A stretch of 16,231 nt of DNA from Candidatus Njordarchaeota archaeon (GCA_029856635.1 JAHKLH010000016.1:1-16231), one strand, 5' to 3'. Positions 7,415 to 15,241 are shown, counted from the stretch's first letter. Translations and numbers: made by a program. The notes: a model not told the origin generated them from the letters alone.

Positions 7415-8482
7415 TCAATTTTCTATTTTAATCACATATCCTTTGCTAAATGCTCCTCTTTCTACTGCTTTCTTCTTTTTAAATTCGATGAGAGATTCAA
7501 ACGTTTGTCCTTTCATACGTAAAATCTCTTCAATAACTTGGTACATATCTGCTAATTCCTCAAGAGTAGGATTGCGGTAAAATTCATGTGCTTCTTCAAT
7601 TAATTTTCGCTTTAGGAAAACAAATACTTCATCTTTACTAGCAATACGTGCTTTTTTCTTTGCAATGCATGGAATTTTGTCTCTAACTAGTTTTTCAGAG
7701 TTAAGTATTTCGCTATGGTATCCCGCTAAGTCTAGTGTTACATATTTGAATCCAAGTGATTTAATCTTTTTGACAATCTTAGGAAAATCTGTAGGACTTA
7801 GTTTATGAATATCGTCTAGGGATAATTCTATTCGTGCAATTTCTTCATGATCTCTCACCCTAACCAATTTTAGTTTAAATTCTTTCCTAAGAAAATCCTC
7901 TGCTTTTGCAATTCTTCTAATTCGCTCTCTAGTGATTTTTCCATATATTATTCTCGTCGCATAACATGATTCTGGAGGATCATTATACCATTCGATATTT
8001 AATTCCTTTGCAAGTTTACGAATTTCTTCTTTCTTTATTTTAGCATCAACAAAGGGACTAACAATATTGTACTCTTTTAATGCAATTAATCCTGGACGAT
8101 TGTCACTTAAATCAGAATAATTCGTGCCATCTGCAATTATATCTATTCCATTTTCCTCGGCAATTTTTCTCGCTAATTCGCATACTTTCCTCTTACAGAT
8201 ATAACATCGCATAGATGTATTGGCAATATATTCTTCGTATGATAGTATTGGGAAATCCACCAAAATATGCTTTACTCCAAGTTCCTTAGCAAATTTTTTC
8301 GCACGTTCAATTAGATCCCCTCTAAAAATATCTGAAACAAGAGTTAACGCAATTACTTCTTTTGCATATTTTTTAGCTAAATATAAAAGCACTGAGGAAT
8401 CGACACCACCAGAAAGCAAAACTAAAACTTTTTTTCCATGAAATGTATCTCTAATAACCTTTAGTTTTTTACTCATGTTCAT
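7415..8482 (-). CDS. larE: LarE sulfur-insertion enzyme fused to a MazG-like nucleotide pyrophosphohydrolase
   Basis: LarE activates the carboxylates of the LarB product with ATP and inserts sulfur, giving the pincer thiocarboxylates. Residues 1-260 are the LarE part: PP-loop LSGGVDSS (23-30), CYICKRKVC with C93/C96/C101, and PPESCYATRIIYG with C173, the position of the sacrificial or cluster-binding cysteine. Residues 264-355 are extra. They begin EKLVRDKIP and carry KLIEEAHEF (294-301) and EELADMYQVIEE (308-319), giving an EExxE...ExxD metal site (E296, E297, E300, E309, D312), then KKKKAVERGAFSKGYV. This matches the COG4997/MazG-superfamily pyrophosphohydrolases that normally stand alone. 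Typical LarE is about 270 residues, so this is a true fusion in one open frame. Its ATG overlaps the larC stop (ATGA) with GGTGAT upstream, so it is coupled to larC. Confidence 0.9.
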   Translation of the reverse strand: MNMSKKLKVIRDTFHGKKVLVLLSGGVDSSVLLYLAKKYAKEVIALTLVSDIFRGDLIERAKKFAKELGVKHILVDFPILSYEEYIANTSMRCYICKRKVCELARKIAEENGIDIIADGTNYSDLSDNRPGLIALKEYNIVSPFVDAKIKKEEIRKLAKELNIEWYNDPPESCYATRIIYGKITRERIRRIAKAEDFLRKEFKLKLVRVRDHEEIARIELSLDDIHKLSPTDFPKIVKKIKSLGFKYVTLDLAGYHSEILNSEKLVRDKIPCIAKKKARIASKDEVFVFLKRKLIEEAHEFYRNPTLEELADMYQVIEEILRMKGQTFESLIEFKKKKAVERGAFSKGYVIKIEN

Positions 8483-9633
8483 TCAATCACCTTGATTTCA
8501 CCACTAAGAATCTTCCTCTGGATTTCTAAAACTGATAAACCTGTTTTCTTAGAGATATTTAAGAGATCGCTAAACTCTGGTTTATTGCCTTTAAAGCGAA
8601 TAACGAAGGTTTTGTCTCCAATTCTTACTTTTTTAAGACAAACCCAGCGTGGTTTAACGTATCTTTCTACTTCATATCTACGAATTCCTAATGTACCAGT
8701 AACTTTAAAGAGTTTCTTGACAATTGTCTCCTCATCTTCTGGATAGCACCAAATTTTCACAATGAATGTAGGTCTGTTCTTCTTTCCAATTCCCTCAACT
8801 ATTTGAATATCTAATGCCTTGGGCAATTCATTAAAAATCGTTGCGAGAATTTCGGGGGAAATATCATCTAGATTAGTCTCAAGCTGAACTATTTTTTCTC
8901 TGAAAATATTTTCCCTCTTCTTGGCTAAATACACTTTTAGAACATTCGGAATTCCAATCTTTTTATGTCCTAACCCTTGCCCTCTCTTAATTTCTTCAAA
9001 ATTTTTCCTATAATCTCTTCTTGGAATATAAACTGGATTCAAAGCCGCTAATATTGCTGCACCAGTAGGTGTTAGAAGTTCCTCATTAACTGGGCCTTTT
9101 TCAACAGGAATATTATATTCATTAATAATAAATCTAGTAGCTGGTGCTGGAACATCAAATACTCCGTGAGAAAATCTAACAATTCCTCCACCTATGTAAA
9201 CTGGAGACAAACAATAAACTTCGCGGATATTTAGCTTTTGTAATGCAAAAGCACTAAGTAATGCATCAACAATTACGTCCGCGGCTTCGTGTAACCTATC
9301 ACCATGACCAATTCTGAAGATTTCATGAACTTTCTTTTCCGCATTAATTAGAATTTTAACTATTTGAAGAGCCATTTCCTTAAAGTTTTCCTTAAGATTA
9401 AGAATATTTGCATACTTCTCTGTGAGAGATAATATCAAATCGTGTCTTGCATCATGAATTCTCGGTTTAGTATCAATGATCACACCGTCTGATTCATACC
9501 TAACAGCAATATCTGCAATCTCATTTAATTTCCTAATTGCATCGGCTACGTCAATGCCTAAGCTAACCAATGCTGCTATAAACATATCTCCAGCCATTCC
9601 TGTCTGTGGGTCTAAAACAAGTACATAACTCAT
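8479..9633 (-). CDS. larC: LarC, nickel insertase of nickel-pincer nucleotide cofactor synthesis
   Basis: LarC inserts nickel into the pincer dinucleophile in a CTP-dependent reaction, finishing the cofactor of lactate racemase and related LarA enzymes. The 384-residue chain has the family blocks in order: LDPQTGMAGDMFIAAL (7-22), HEAADVIVDAL (115-125), SPVYIGGGIVRFSHG (143-157), VPAPATRFI (161-169), ELLTPTGAAILAAL (185-198), LETNLDDISPEIL (251-263), GKKNRPTFIVK (283-293) and TGTLGIRRYEVER (312-324). Unlike the lactobacillal gene, which is split and joined by frameshifting, this is a single open frame. It overlaps larE by 4 nt. No GGTG site precedes the ATG, and 97 nt separate it from ecfT. 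A TATA-like GATATA about 22 nt upstream could allow a separate leaderless transcript. Confidence 0.93.
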   Translation of the reverse strand: MSYVLVLDPQTGMAGDMFIAALVSLGIDVADAIRKLNEIADIAVRYESDGVIIDTKPRIHDARHDLILSLTEKYANILNLKENFKEMALQIVKILINAEKKVHEIFRIGHGDRLHEAADVIVDALLSAFALQKLNIREVYCLSPVYIGGGIVRFSHGVFDVPAPATRFIINEYNIPVEKGPVNEELLTPTGAAILAALNPVYIPRRDYRKNFEEIKRGQGLGHKKIGIPNVLKVYLAKKRENIFREKIVQLETNLDDISPEILATIFNELPKALDIQIVEGIGKKNRPTFIVKIWCYPEDEETIVKKLFKVTGTLGIRRYEVERYVKPRWVCLKKVRIGDKTFVIRFKGNKPEFSDLLNISKKTGLSVLEIQRKILSGEIKVIE

Positions 9634-9730
9634 TTTGTCTAACCGAAGCTATATCTAAATTCAGAAAATACTATGTAATGCATGAAATTTCCCCGCACTT
9701 TGAAAAACATATTAATTAACATAACTGAAC
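9634..9730 (-). promoter_or_regulatory. ecfT-larC intergenic gap with possible internal promoter
   Basis: This is the only sizeable gap in the cluster. It contains TTAGATATAGC just before larC (minus strand) and an AT palindrome TTAATTAA. Weak evidence only. Confidence 0.2.
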
Positions 9731-10492
9731 TTATTTAGCTATTGAAAAAAGAGTAAACACGTTCAGTAGCATTGTTGTCAGGTTTATTGATAGCATTATT
9801 ACTATAAGAAAGAGTATTTTGACTACTAACTGAATAATTCCATACACCGTAATTTTAAATTCATAGAATTTTGTTCCTTTTCCTTGAAAATAGTGTTTTG
9901 CTAGTAATGCTTCTGCAAGAAAATTCGACCTTTTAACTGCGGACATTATAACTGCTGCAAATACTTTACTAATTCCTCGCGGTATTGGAGATAACTTTAT
10001 TTCCTTTCTTAGAAGTAAACTCTCAATTGCTTGTTGCGTATCAGATGCTATGTACGGAATTACTCTCAATGCTAGTTCTGGAATTATGATTATTTTTCTT
10101 GGAATTCCTATTGATTCAAATACTTGTGCTAATTCTGATGGTAATGTTGTTGTCATGAAAATAATTATCGCATACCCTATCACTAGTAATCGTAAAATAA
10201 GCTCAAGTGCCTTAGTAATCCCATACAATATTAGTGCGAAAAATCCAACAAAAAACAAAGGAAACATCATTGCTTTGCTGATTTCAAATATATTTCTAAT
10301 ACGTCTAATATACAATGCTTCAATCAGTATGATGATTAATAAAATCATAAGATTACTAACATTTGCACTAACTGCGATGATAATCGTGATGAGTAAGCCA
10401 ACGAGTTTAAGTATCGGATGTGTAATCTCTGCTACGGAATTTTCTCGTCTGAAATGAAATGCGTATGATAAATTTCTCAATACCCATGACAT
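9731..10492 (-). CDS. ecfT: ECF transporter transmembrane component EcfT (CbiQ family)
   Basis: EcfT is the membrane scaffold that transmits ATPase motion to the substrate-binding S component. The 253 residues contain N-terminal helices (about 28-60 and 74-112), the family block TTTLPSELAQVFESIGIPRK (114-133), RVIPYIASDTQQAIESL (143-159) and C-terminal helices (about 215-250). The two coupling motifs, normally Ala-Arg-Gly, read Leu-Arg-Lys (161-163) and Ala-Lys-His (198-200), an unusual divergence. The ATG shares one base with the stop of the upstream ATPase gene (TAATG), with GAGG nearby, so expression is coupled. It sits in the order S-A-A'-T, a complete ECF module. Confidence 0.9.
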   Translation of the reverse strand: MSWVLRNLSYAFHFRRENSVAEITHPILKLVGLLITIIIAVSANVSNLMILLIIILIEALYIRRIRNIFEISKAMMFPLFFVGFFALILYGITKALELILRLLVIGYAIIIFMTTTLPSELAQVFESIGIPRKIIIIPELALRVIPYIASDTQQAIESLLLRKEIKLSPIPRGISKVFAAVIMSAVKRSNFLAEALLAKHYFQGKGTKFYEFKITVYGIIQLVVKILFLIVIMLSINLTTMLLNVFTLFSIAK

Positions 10493-11250
10493 TACATTTC
10501 CCTCAAAATTTTGGCTAGTTGTTGTGGTGTTAAAACACCAGATAACCCGATTCTCCTTGCAAATGTCACGATTTCCGGTGCACCAATTGCCTCAATGACT
10601 TTTTTATCATAAAATACTTTACTAGGACTTCCTTCCGAAATTACCTGTCCTTCATTAATTGCATAAACATAATCTACGCGTGTAGCAAGTCTTAAATCAT
10701 TTGTTGCAATTATCACCACTTTATTTTTAATCTGCTTAAAGATTTCCATAATCTTATCTCTATAAACTCTATCTAAACCAACCGTTGGCTCATCCAATAA
10801 AAGTACATCAACTTTAGAAAAAGCCGCTAATGCTATTGATACTAAGCGCAGTTGTCCTTCGCTAAGATTAAAAATTCTCCTGTTGCGCAATTCTTTAATA
10901 TTTAGTTCTTCAAAAATTTCATCAATAGATTTCTCAAGCCCCAAGGTTTTAGAAATCTTCATAAATTCATTATAAACGATAGGCCCAATGACAAATACGG
11001 TTGGATTTGTAGGAACATAAATAACTTTACCAATTACATCTTTGTAAGATTGCACTTTCCTTCCAAGTACAAAAACGGAACCCTTTCTTGGCTTAAGGAA
11101 ACCACAAATTACTCGAAGAATTGTAGTTTTTCCAGAACCATTTGGACCAACTATAGCAAATATGCCACGACCAAATTTCATCGAAATTCCTTTAAGAATC
11201 CAATCTGTGTGAGAATACTTAAACCATACGTCTTTTAATTGAACGAACAT
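10492..11250 (-). CDS. ECF transporter ATPase with degenerate Q- and H-loops (EcfA')
   Basis: A 252-residue ABC ATPase, one of two in this ECF module. Present: Walker A GPNGSGKTT (35-43), signature LSEGQ (129-133), and Walker B VLLLDEP with E154. Missing: the Q-loop glutamine (IYVPTNPTVF, Thr81) and the switch histidine (VVIIATNDL, Asn184 where TH is expected). The codon is AAT, so this is not a misreading. One ATP site of the heterodimer is therefore probably weak, with the neighbour at 11219 supplying normal motifs. ATG 11250 has CGGAGAAAT just before it, whereas TTG 11268 would add six residues. It overlaps the upstream ATPase gene by 32 nt and touches ecfT. Confidence 0.88.
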   Translation of the reverse strand: MFVQLKDVWFKYSHTDWILKGISMKFGRGIFAIVGPNGSGKTTILRVICGFLKPRKGSVFVLGRKVQSYKDVIGKVIYVPTNPTVFVIGPIVYNEFMKISKTLGLEKSIDEIFEELNIKELRNRRIFNLSEGQLRLVSIALAAFSKVDVLLLDEPTVGLDRVYRDKIMEIFKQIKNKVVIIATNDLRLATRVDYVYAINEGQVISEGSPSKVFYDKKVIEAIGAPEIVTFARRIGLSGVLTPQQLAKILREM

Positions 11251-12034
11251 ATTTCTCCGCCTCGTCAACAGTTAATGGAATAAAGTCTTCCTTCGCTAGG
11301 AGGAATGCTTCACTAATCTCAGGAATATCTATGTTATACAACAACTTAACTACATCCCGTGGTTTTGCATTTGCAATTATTCTACCTTTGTTTAACACAA
11401 TAACTCTATCTGCCAATGGAAGAATTTCGTCAAGATGATGTTCAAAAACAAGAACAAGCTTTCCATTATTCGCAAGTTCTCTTAGAATTCTTGCTATTTC
11501 TAAACAAGATTTCTTATCTAACCTTGCCAAAGGCTCATCTAAAACCAGCACCAGTGGATCGTCCATCAAAATGGATGCTAAGGTTACTTTTTGCATTTGT
11601 CCAGAACTCAACTCGAATATGGATTTATTTAGTAAGTCCTCAATTCTTAACCATTTAGCTACTCTCATTACTTTTTCAATTATCTCGTCTCGAGGAACTC
11701 CCCTATTTATTAATGACATGGCAAGTTCTTCTATCACAACAATTGATGTAGTAAACATTTCTGGCGTCTGACTCACGAATCCAACTATTCCCGTTAATTT
11801 AGAGATACCTTGTGTGATAGGATTAATGCCCATTATATCAACTTCTCCTTTAACCTCAGCTGGATAGAGATGCGGAATAAGCCCAGCAATAATCCTCGCT
11901 AATGTTGTCTTTCCACTACCGCTTGGTCCAGCTATTAAAATAAGTTCGCCAGCTTTTGCAGAAAATGAGACGTTTTCTAATGCAAAAAATTCTTCGCCTT
12001 TGTATCTAACATACAAATTACTGACTTTCAACAA
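11219..12034 (-). CDS. ECF transporter ATPase (EcfA), canonical motifs
   Basis: A 271-residue ABC ATPase with a full motif set: Walker A GPSGSGKTT (36-44), Q89 in FVSQTPEMF, signature LSSGQ (142-146), Walker B LVLDEP (164-168) with E167, and H199 in FEHHLDEIL. It pairs with the degenerate ATPase downstream to drive the importer. No ATG is available. The frame begins TTG TTG (12034/12031), with GAGGCGGGAA a few bases upstream, the same TTG TTG arrangement seen in larB. The start lies inside the end of the S-component gene (17-nt overlap), which indicates tight coupling. Confidence 0.9.
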   Translation of the reverse strand: MLKVSNLYVRYKGEEFFALENVSFSAKAGELILIAGPSGSGKTTLARIIAGLIPHLYPAEVKGEVDIMGINPITQGISKLTGIVGFVSQTPEMFTTSIVVIEELAMSLINRGVPRDEIIEKVMRVAKWLRIEDLLNKSIFELSSGQMQKVTLASILMDDPLVLVLDEPLARLDKKSCLEIARILRELANNGKLVLVFEHHLDEILPLADRVIVLNKGRIIANAKPRDVVKLLYNIDIPEISEAFLLAKEDFIPLTVDEAEKYVRSIKRRMV

Positions 12035-12740
12035 TTATTCCCGCCTCTCTTAAAGTAATTACTGTTGGTGCCGCCACAATTGTTCCAACGATCATTTGCA
12101 ACAAATTCGTTGGAATTTCGGCTAATGCTACTAAGCCAAATCCTAAAACATATGCTTCATAAAGAAAATATCCTAATACCATTTCAATGCCTGCTATAAT
12201 ACAAGACATGAATATTATCGCCTTTTCTTTGCCAGACAAAGCCAGAGCAAAGCAAATTCCAATAATAACTAGAGATATAGCAAGGATTACTAAAGTAGGT
12301 ATATGAATAATTACCAGAGCCTCCTCAGGACCAATTACCCATGTTATTCCCTCAGGATATGATAATGCTGTAAACGTACCCAAAACAATAGCTATTACAA
12401 CCGAAGGAAGCAAACGACGAAACATTCCCGCTTTTCTTAATTTTTGATACAAGAATCCAACCAAGAACCCCTCTACTGCTTTAATTACCAGTGTTCCTGG
12501 AGCATAATGGGGATATCCTAAAGCGATATCTGCTGCTGCAGAACCAAGACCTCCAGCTATTGCTCCAACAATAGGTCCTCCAATTAAGCCAGATAAGTAA
12601 ACACCAATTTCGCCAATATTAAAGAATCCTATTGTTGGAGGAGTATACACTGCAAACATGTATGTCAGTATAAATACTATTGCCATAAATACCGCAGAAT
12701 ATGAAACTAACCTAACCACGTAAACAGTGTCTGTTTTCAT
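12018..12740 (-). CDS. ECF transporter S component (substrate-binding membrane protein)
   Basis: The 240-residue integral membrane protein has about six or seven helices (about 11-31, 45-72, 82-100, 109-126, 143-168, 175-195, 205-229). It has an S-component-like pattern: NIGEIGVYLSGLIGGPIVGA (41-60), GGLGSAAADIALGYP (63-77), VIKAVEGFLVGFLYQ (85-99) and EIPTNLLQMIVGTIVAAP (208-225). It lacks the MHI-type N-terminus of CbiM/NikM, so it is not an evident nickel or cobalt importer. It opens the cluster that ends with larC and larE. By guilt of association the substrate could be a nicotinate-like precursor or another molecule linked to the pincer cofactor; this is inference. GGTGAT lies 3 nt before the ATG. 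Confidence 0.85.
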   Translation of the reverse strand: MKTDTVYVVRLVSYSAVFMAIVFILTYMFAVYTPPTIGFFNIGEIGVYLSGLIGGPIVGAIAGGLGSAAADIALGYPHYAPGTLVIKAVEGFLVGFLYQKLRKAGMFRRLLPSVVIAIVLGTFTALSYPEGITWVIGPEEALVIIHIPTLVILAISLVIIGICFALALSGKEKAIIFMSCIIAGIEMVLGYFLYEAYVLGFGLVALAEIPTNLLQMIVGTIVAAPTVITLREAGIIVESQ

Positions 12741-12743
12741 TTA

Positions 12744-12777
12744 ATCACCATATGAGAGAATATCATAGCATCTCTCA
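12744..12777 (-). promoter_or_regulatory. Inverted repeat in the ECF operon leader next to its ribosome site
   Basis: TGAGAGA (12753-12759) and TCTCTCA (12771-12777) are perfect 7-nt arms with an 11-nt spacer. They end a few bases from the GGTGAT ribosome site (12744-12749) of the S-component gene. It could be an operator DNA site or an mRNA hairpin that affects translation. Confidence 0.4.
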
Positions 12778-12799
12778 AAGCTTATTATGTAGATTATTT

Positions 12800-12811
12800 C
12801 CTATATATAGG
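12800..12811. promoter_or_regulatory. Palindromic TATA element between regulator and ECF-lar operon
   Basis: CCTATATATAGG is a perfect 12-nt palindrome flanked by TTT and GAAA, so it reads as a TATA box on both strands. For the minus-strand operon it predicts transcription start near 12780, giving a leader of about 40 nt. For the plus-strand gene it lies too close to ATG 12821 for normal spacing; TTATTATG at 12782-12789 fits that gene better. Confidence 0.4.
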
Positions 12812-12820
12812 GAAACATCA

Positions 12821-14242
12821 ATGTATAATCAAATCATATTACAATGCACTAAATGCAAAACAGAATTTTCACCAAAAATAAGAACACCAATTTGTCCCGT
12901 ATGTGGTGGGATTCTTAACGTTATATACTCTAAAGAGCAATTTCTTGTGAACGAAGACATAAAATCAATGTGGAGATATTCGCTTCTTCCAAAATTCCCT
13001 ATTCTGGTGACGCTTAATGAAGGATTTACTCCTCTTATATTTGCTGATAAATTGTCCAAGGAAATCGGAGCTAAAATCATGTTAAAAGACGAAACTCGAA
13101 ATCCCACTTTTTCATTTATTGATCGCGGAGCAAGCGTAGAAATTTCTCGTGCTAAATCATTAAATGTTACTAAAATTGTATGTGCTGCTCAAGGCGATTT
13201 TGGAGCTGCTATCTCCGCGTACTCCTCAAGAGCATCAATTGAGTGTGAAATTTATGTTCCACGAGATATAGATCTCGGAAAAGTTTATCAGATGATTTTA
13301 TATGGCGCGAATGTGAAAATTGTGAATGATTATGTAGATGCTCTAGCTCATGCTAACTCTAGAATTATTCATGATTATGTTACGTCCCCCGCTAGTCCAT
13401 GGTATTTAGAGGGAATAAAGACTATAGCATTTGAAATTTCCGAGAAATTGCATTGGAAAATCCCTGATTTCATTATAGTACCCATGGGCCACGGCAGTCT
13501 GATTTATAGTTTATGGAAAGGATTTATGGAATTACTAAACTGCGATAAAATTGACACTTTACCAAAATTCGTTGGTGTTCAGATAAAGGGGATGGATCCT
13601 ATAGTTCAAGTATTTAGGAACAAGAAACCAAGTAATTTGCGTTTGAAAAGCATTGCTCGCGATATAGAAATTAAAAAACCATTATTATTAGAACTTGCTG
13701 TTGATGTTCTCAAAAAGACAAATGGTATTGCGATAAGCGTAGATGAAAATGAAACAATAAATGCTTTATGTTTAATTGCAAAAACGGAGGGACTGCTTCC
13801 AGAACCTGCCTCGGCTGTTACAATTGCTGCTTTGAAAAAACTACTGGAAGAAAATATAATTGAAAGGAATGACTTAGTTGTTGCATTGATAACCGGCTCT
13901 GCGATAAAGACACCAACAGTCATTGAGAATATTATCAGCACATCCTTTAAGAATATTGCTAGAGTAATTGTTGAAAAATACAAACCGACAAGACTTGGAG
14001 ATACAAAGATAATGATATTGAAACTACTAAGCCAACAACCGATGTATGGTTATGTAATAAAACAGAAACTACTTAAAATGTTTGGAATCAACTTAACATT
14101 ACCAACAATCTATCAGCATTTGAAGGAATTGGAGGAACTGGGTTTAATTGCATCTATTAAGAGAAAAATTGGAAAGCGTATTCGCAGATATTACATGCTT
14201 ACTAATAAAGGATTGACGTTCATTGGTGGATTATCAGCATAA
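12821..14242 (+). CDS. Threonine-synthase-fold pseudoenzyme fused to a PadR winged-helix domain
   Basis: From ATG 12821 the chain has 473 residues. A zinc ribbon (C9, C12, C25, C28) is followed by a threonine-synthase-like PLP fold to about residue 365 and a PadR winged helix at 395-470 (ILKLLSQQPMYGYVIKQKL, TIYQHLKELEELGLI, RRYYMLTNKG). The PLP-lysine motif SFKDRG reads SFIDRG: Ile100 (codon ATT) replaces the lysine. The SGN loop that faces the cofactor reads QGD (124-126). Other fold blocks remain: VPMGHGS (220-226), LLPEPASAVTIAAL (325-338) and LITGSAIKTP (356-365). It therefore cannot be an ordinary threonine synthase and is best read as a ligand-sensing DNA-binding protein. It is transcribed away from the ECF-lar cluster, with about 80 nt between starts. 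ATG 12752 would add 23 residues unlike the family. Confidence 0.88.
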   Translation: MYNQIILQCTKCKTEFSPKIRTPICPVCGGILNVIYSKEQFLVNEDIKSMWRYSLLPKFPILVTLNEGFTPLIFADKLSKEIGAKIMLKDETRNPTFSFIDRGASVEISRAKSLNVTKIVCAAQGDFGAAISAYSSRASIECEIYVPRDIDLGKVYQMILYGANVKIVNDYVDALAHANSRIIHDYVTSPASPWYLEGIKTIAFEISEKLHWKIPDFIIVPMGHGSLIYSLWKGFMELLNCDKIDTLPKFVGVQIKGMDPIVQVFRNKKPSNLRLKSIARDIEIKKPLLLELAVDVLKKTNGIAISVDENETINALCLIAKTEGLLPEPASAVTIAALKKLLEENIIERNDLVVALITGSAIKTPTVIENIISTSFKNIARVIVEKYKPTRLGDTKIMILKLLSQQPMYGYVIKQKLLKMFGINLTLPTIYQHLKELEELGLIASIKRKIGKRIRRYYMLTNKGLTFIGGLSA

Positions 14243-14429
14243 TCATGAGTTCTATTCCTTAAGTATATTTTACACAAATCTAAATTCAATTTTTCTCAAA
14301 ACCTGATAAAATCGATGACAATTATTGCACATATTAATTTTTTTGGAATATTTTTCTGTAAATATTAAATGATAGACACGATAAAGAATCATAATGAGTT
14401 TCTCGCAACACGTAAATAATGGTGATATC
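14243..14429 (+). promoter_or_regulatory. Intergenic region with T-tracts and the ribosome site of the broken isomerase gene
   Basis: T-runs near 14289 and 14337-14344 could end transcription of the regulator gene. GGTGAT at 14421-14426 lies 3 nt before ATG 14430. No gene seen. Confidence 0.3.
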
Positions 14430-15241
14430 ATGTGGAAAATCGCTCTTTCTATGACTGCAACATTTCCCCTTGGTATTATAAAGTCTATTGAAATTGCTAA
14501 AAAGTACAATTTTGAAGGACTTGAAATCATTGTTGAGCCCCCTAATGTTATCCTCGAAGCTCTTGATAATTCCCTCTGACAAAAAATTAGGAAACTTTCG
14601 GAAGATTATGATCTTACTTTATTTGTTCATGCTCCGTTTTATAATGTGAACATTGCAAGTCTTAACAGAGCTATTAGACATGTTTCGGAAAAACTATTAT
14701 TAGAGACAATAATCTTTGCAAGCGATATAGGTGCAAAAATTGTTGTAGTCCATCCTGGATTGCGATTTTTCCCGGGAGAAAAATTTCCACAACTTGTGTA
14801 TAGTGCATTCACCGAAACCATGTTTACATGCGTTGAGATAGCAAGAGATCTTGATATTCAAATTGCTCTTGAAAATAGAGCTAACACTATTGACATAGGT
14901 AAGACACCCGAAGAACTATTAAAATTACTCGAACTAATCAAATTCCCAAAAAACGTTGGAATTGCTTTTGATACTGCTCAAGCACAATTAGTAATGAATC
15001 CCACGGAATTCTACAAAAAATAACAAAGTATGTAATTCATGCACATATAAGGGATTCTCCAAAGAATTCTGATTATATGCTTGCTGTAGGAGATGGTGAA
15101 ATTGACTTTCAAAGCTTGCTAAAAGAATTTGCAAAAAATCGTTATTCGGGTGCATTAGTGTTGGAAGTTGGAAACATAAAACAAGCACTTATAAGTCGAG
15201 GGAGAATTCTGCAGATTATTGAAAACATTACCAAATCTTAA
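14430..15241 (+). pseudogene. Sugar-phosphate isomerase/epimerase (AP-endonuclease-2 TIM barrel), broken by TGA and a frameshift
   Basis: The strong GGTGAT site and ATG 14430 start MWKIALSMTATFPLGIIKSI. The frame then meets TGA at 14577-14579 but continues unchanged in sense: QKIRKLSEDYDLTLFVHAPF, ASDIGAKIVVVHPG, IQIALENRANTIDIGKTPEE and NVGIAFDTAQAQL. At the A6 run near 15012-15017 the reading shifts by -1. It resumes ITKYVIHAHIRDS, VGDGEIDFQSLLKEF and GALVLEVGN to TAA 15241. The reconstructed product is about 270 residues, normal for xylose-isomerase-like TIM-barrel proteins, with the expected H, E, D and E metal ligands (VHPG, LEN, FDT, LEV). The intact text outside two point lesions means recent inactivation or sequence errors. 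Confidence 0.8.

Noticed and set aside
12752..12820. Extended N-terminus of the threonine-synthase-like protein from ATG 12752
   Set aside because: The 23 extra residues do not resemble the family. The start would fall within the inverted repeat, and ATG 12821 leads straight into the zinc ribbon.
14577..14579. TGA as selenocysteine in the isomerase
   Set aside because: The surrounding position is not a conserved Cys site, no SECIS-like hairpin was noticed, and a second lesion exists downstream.
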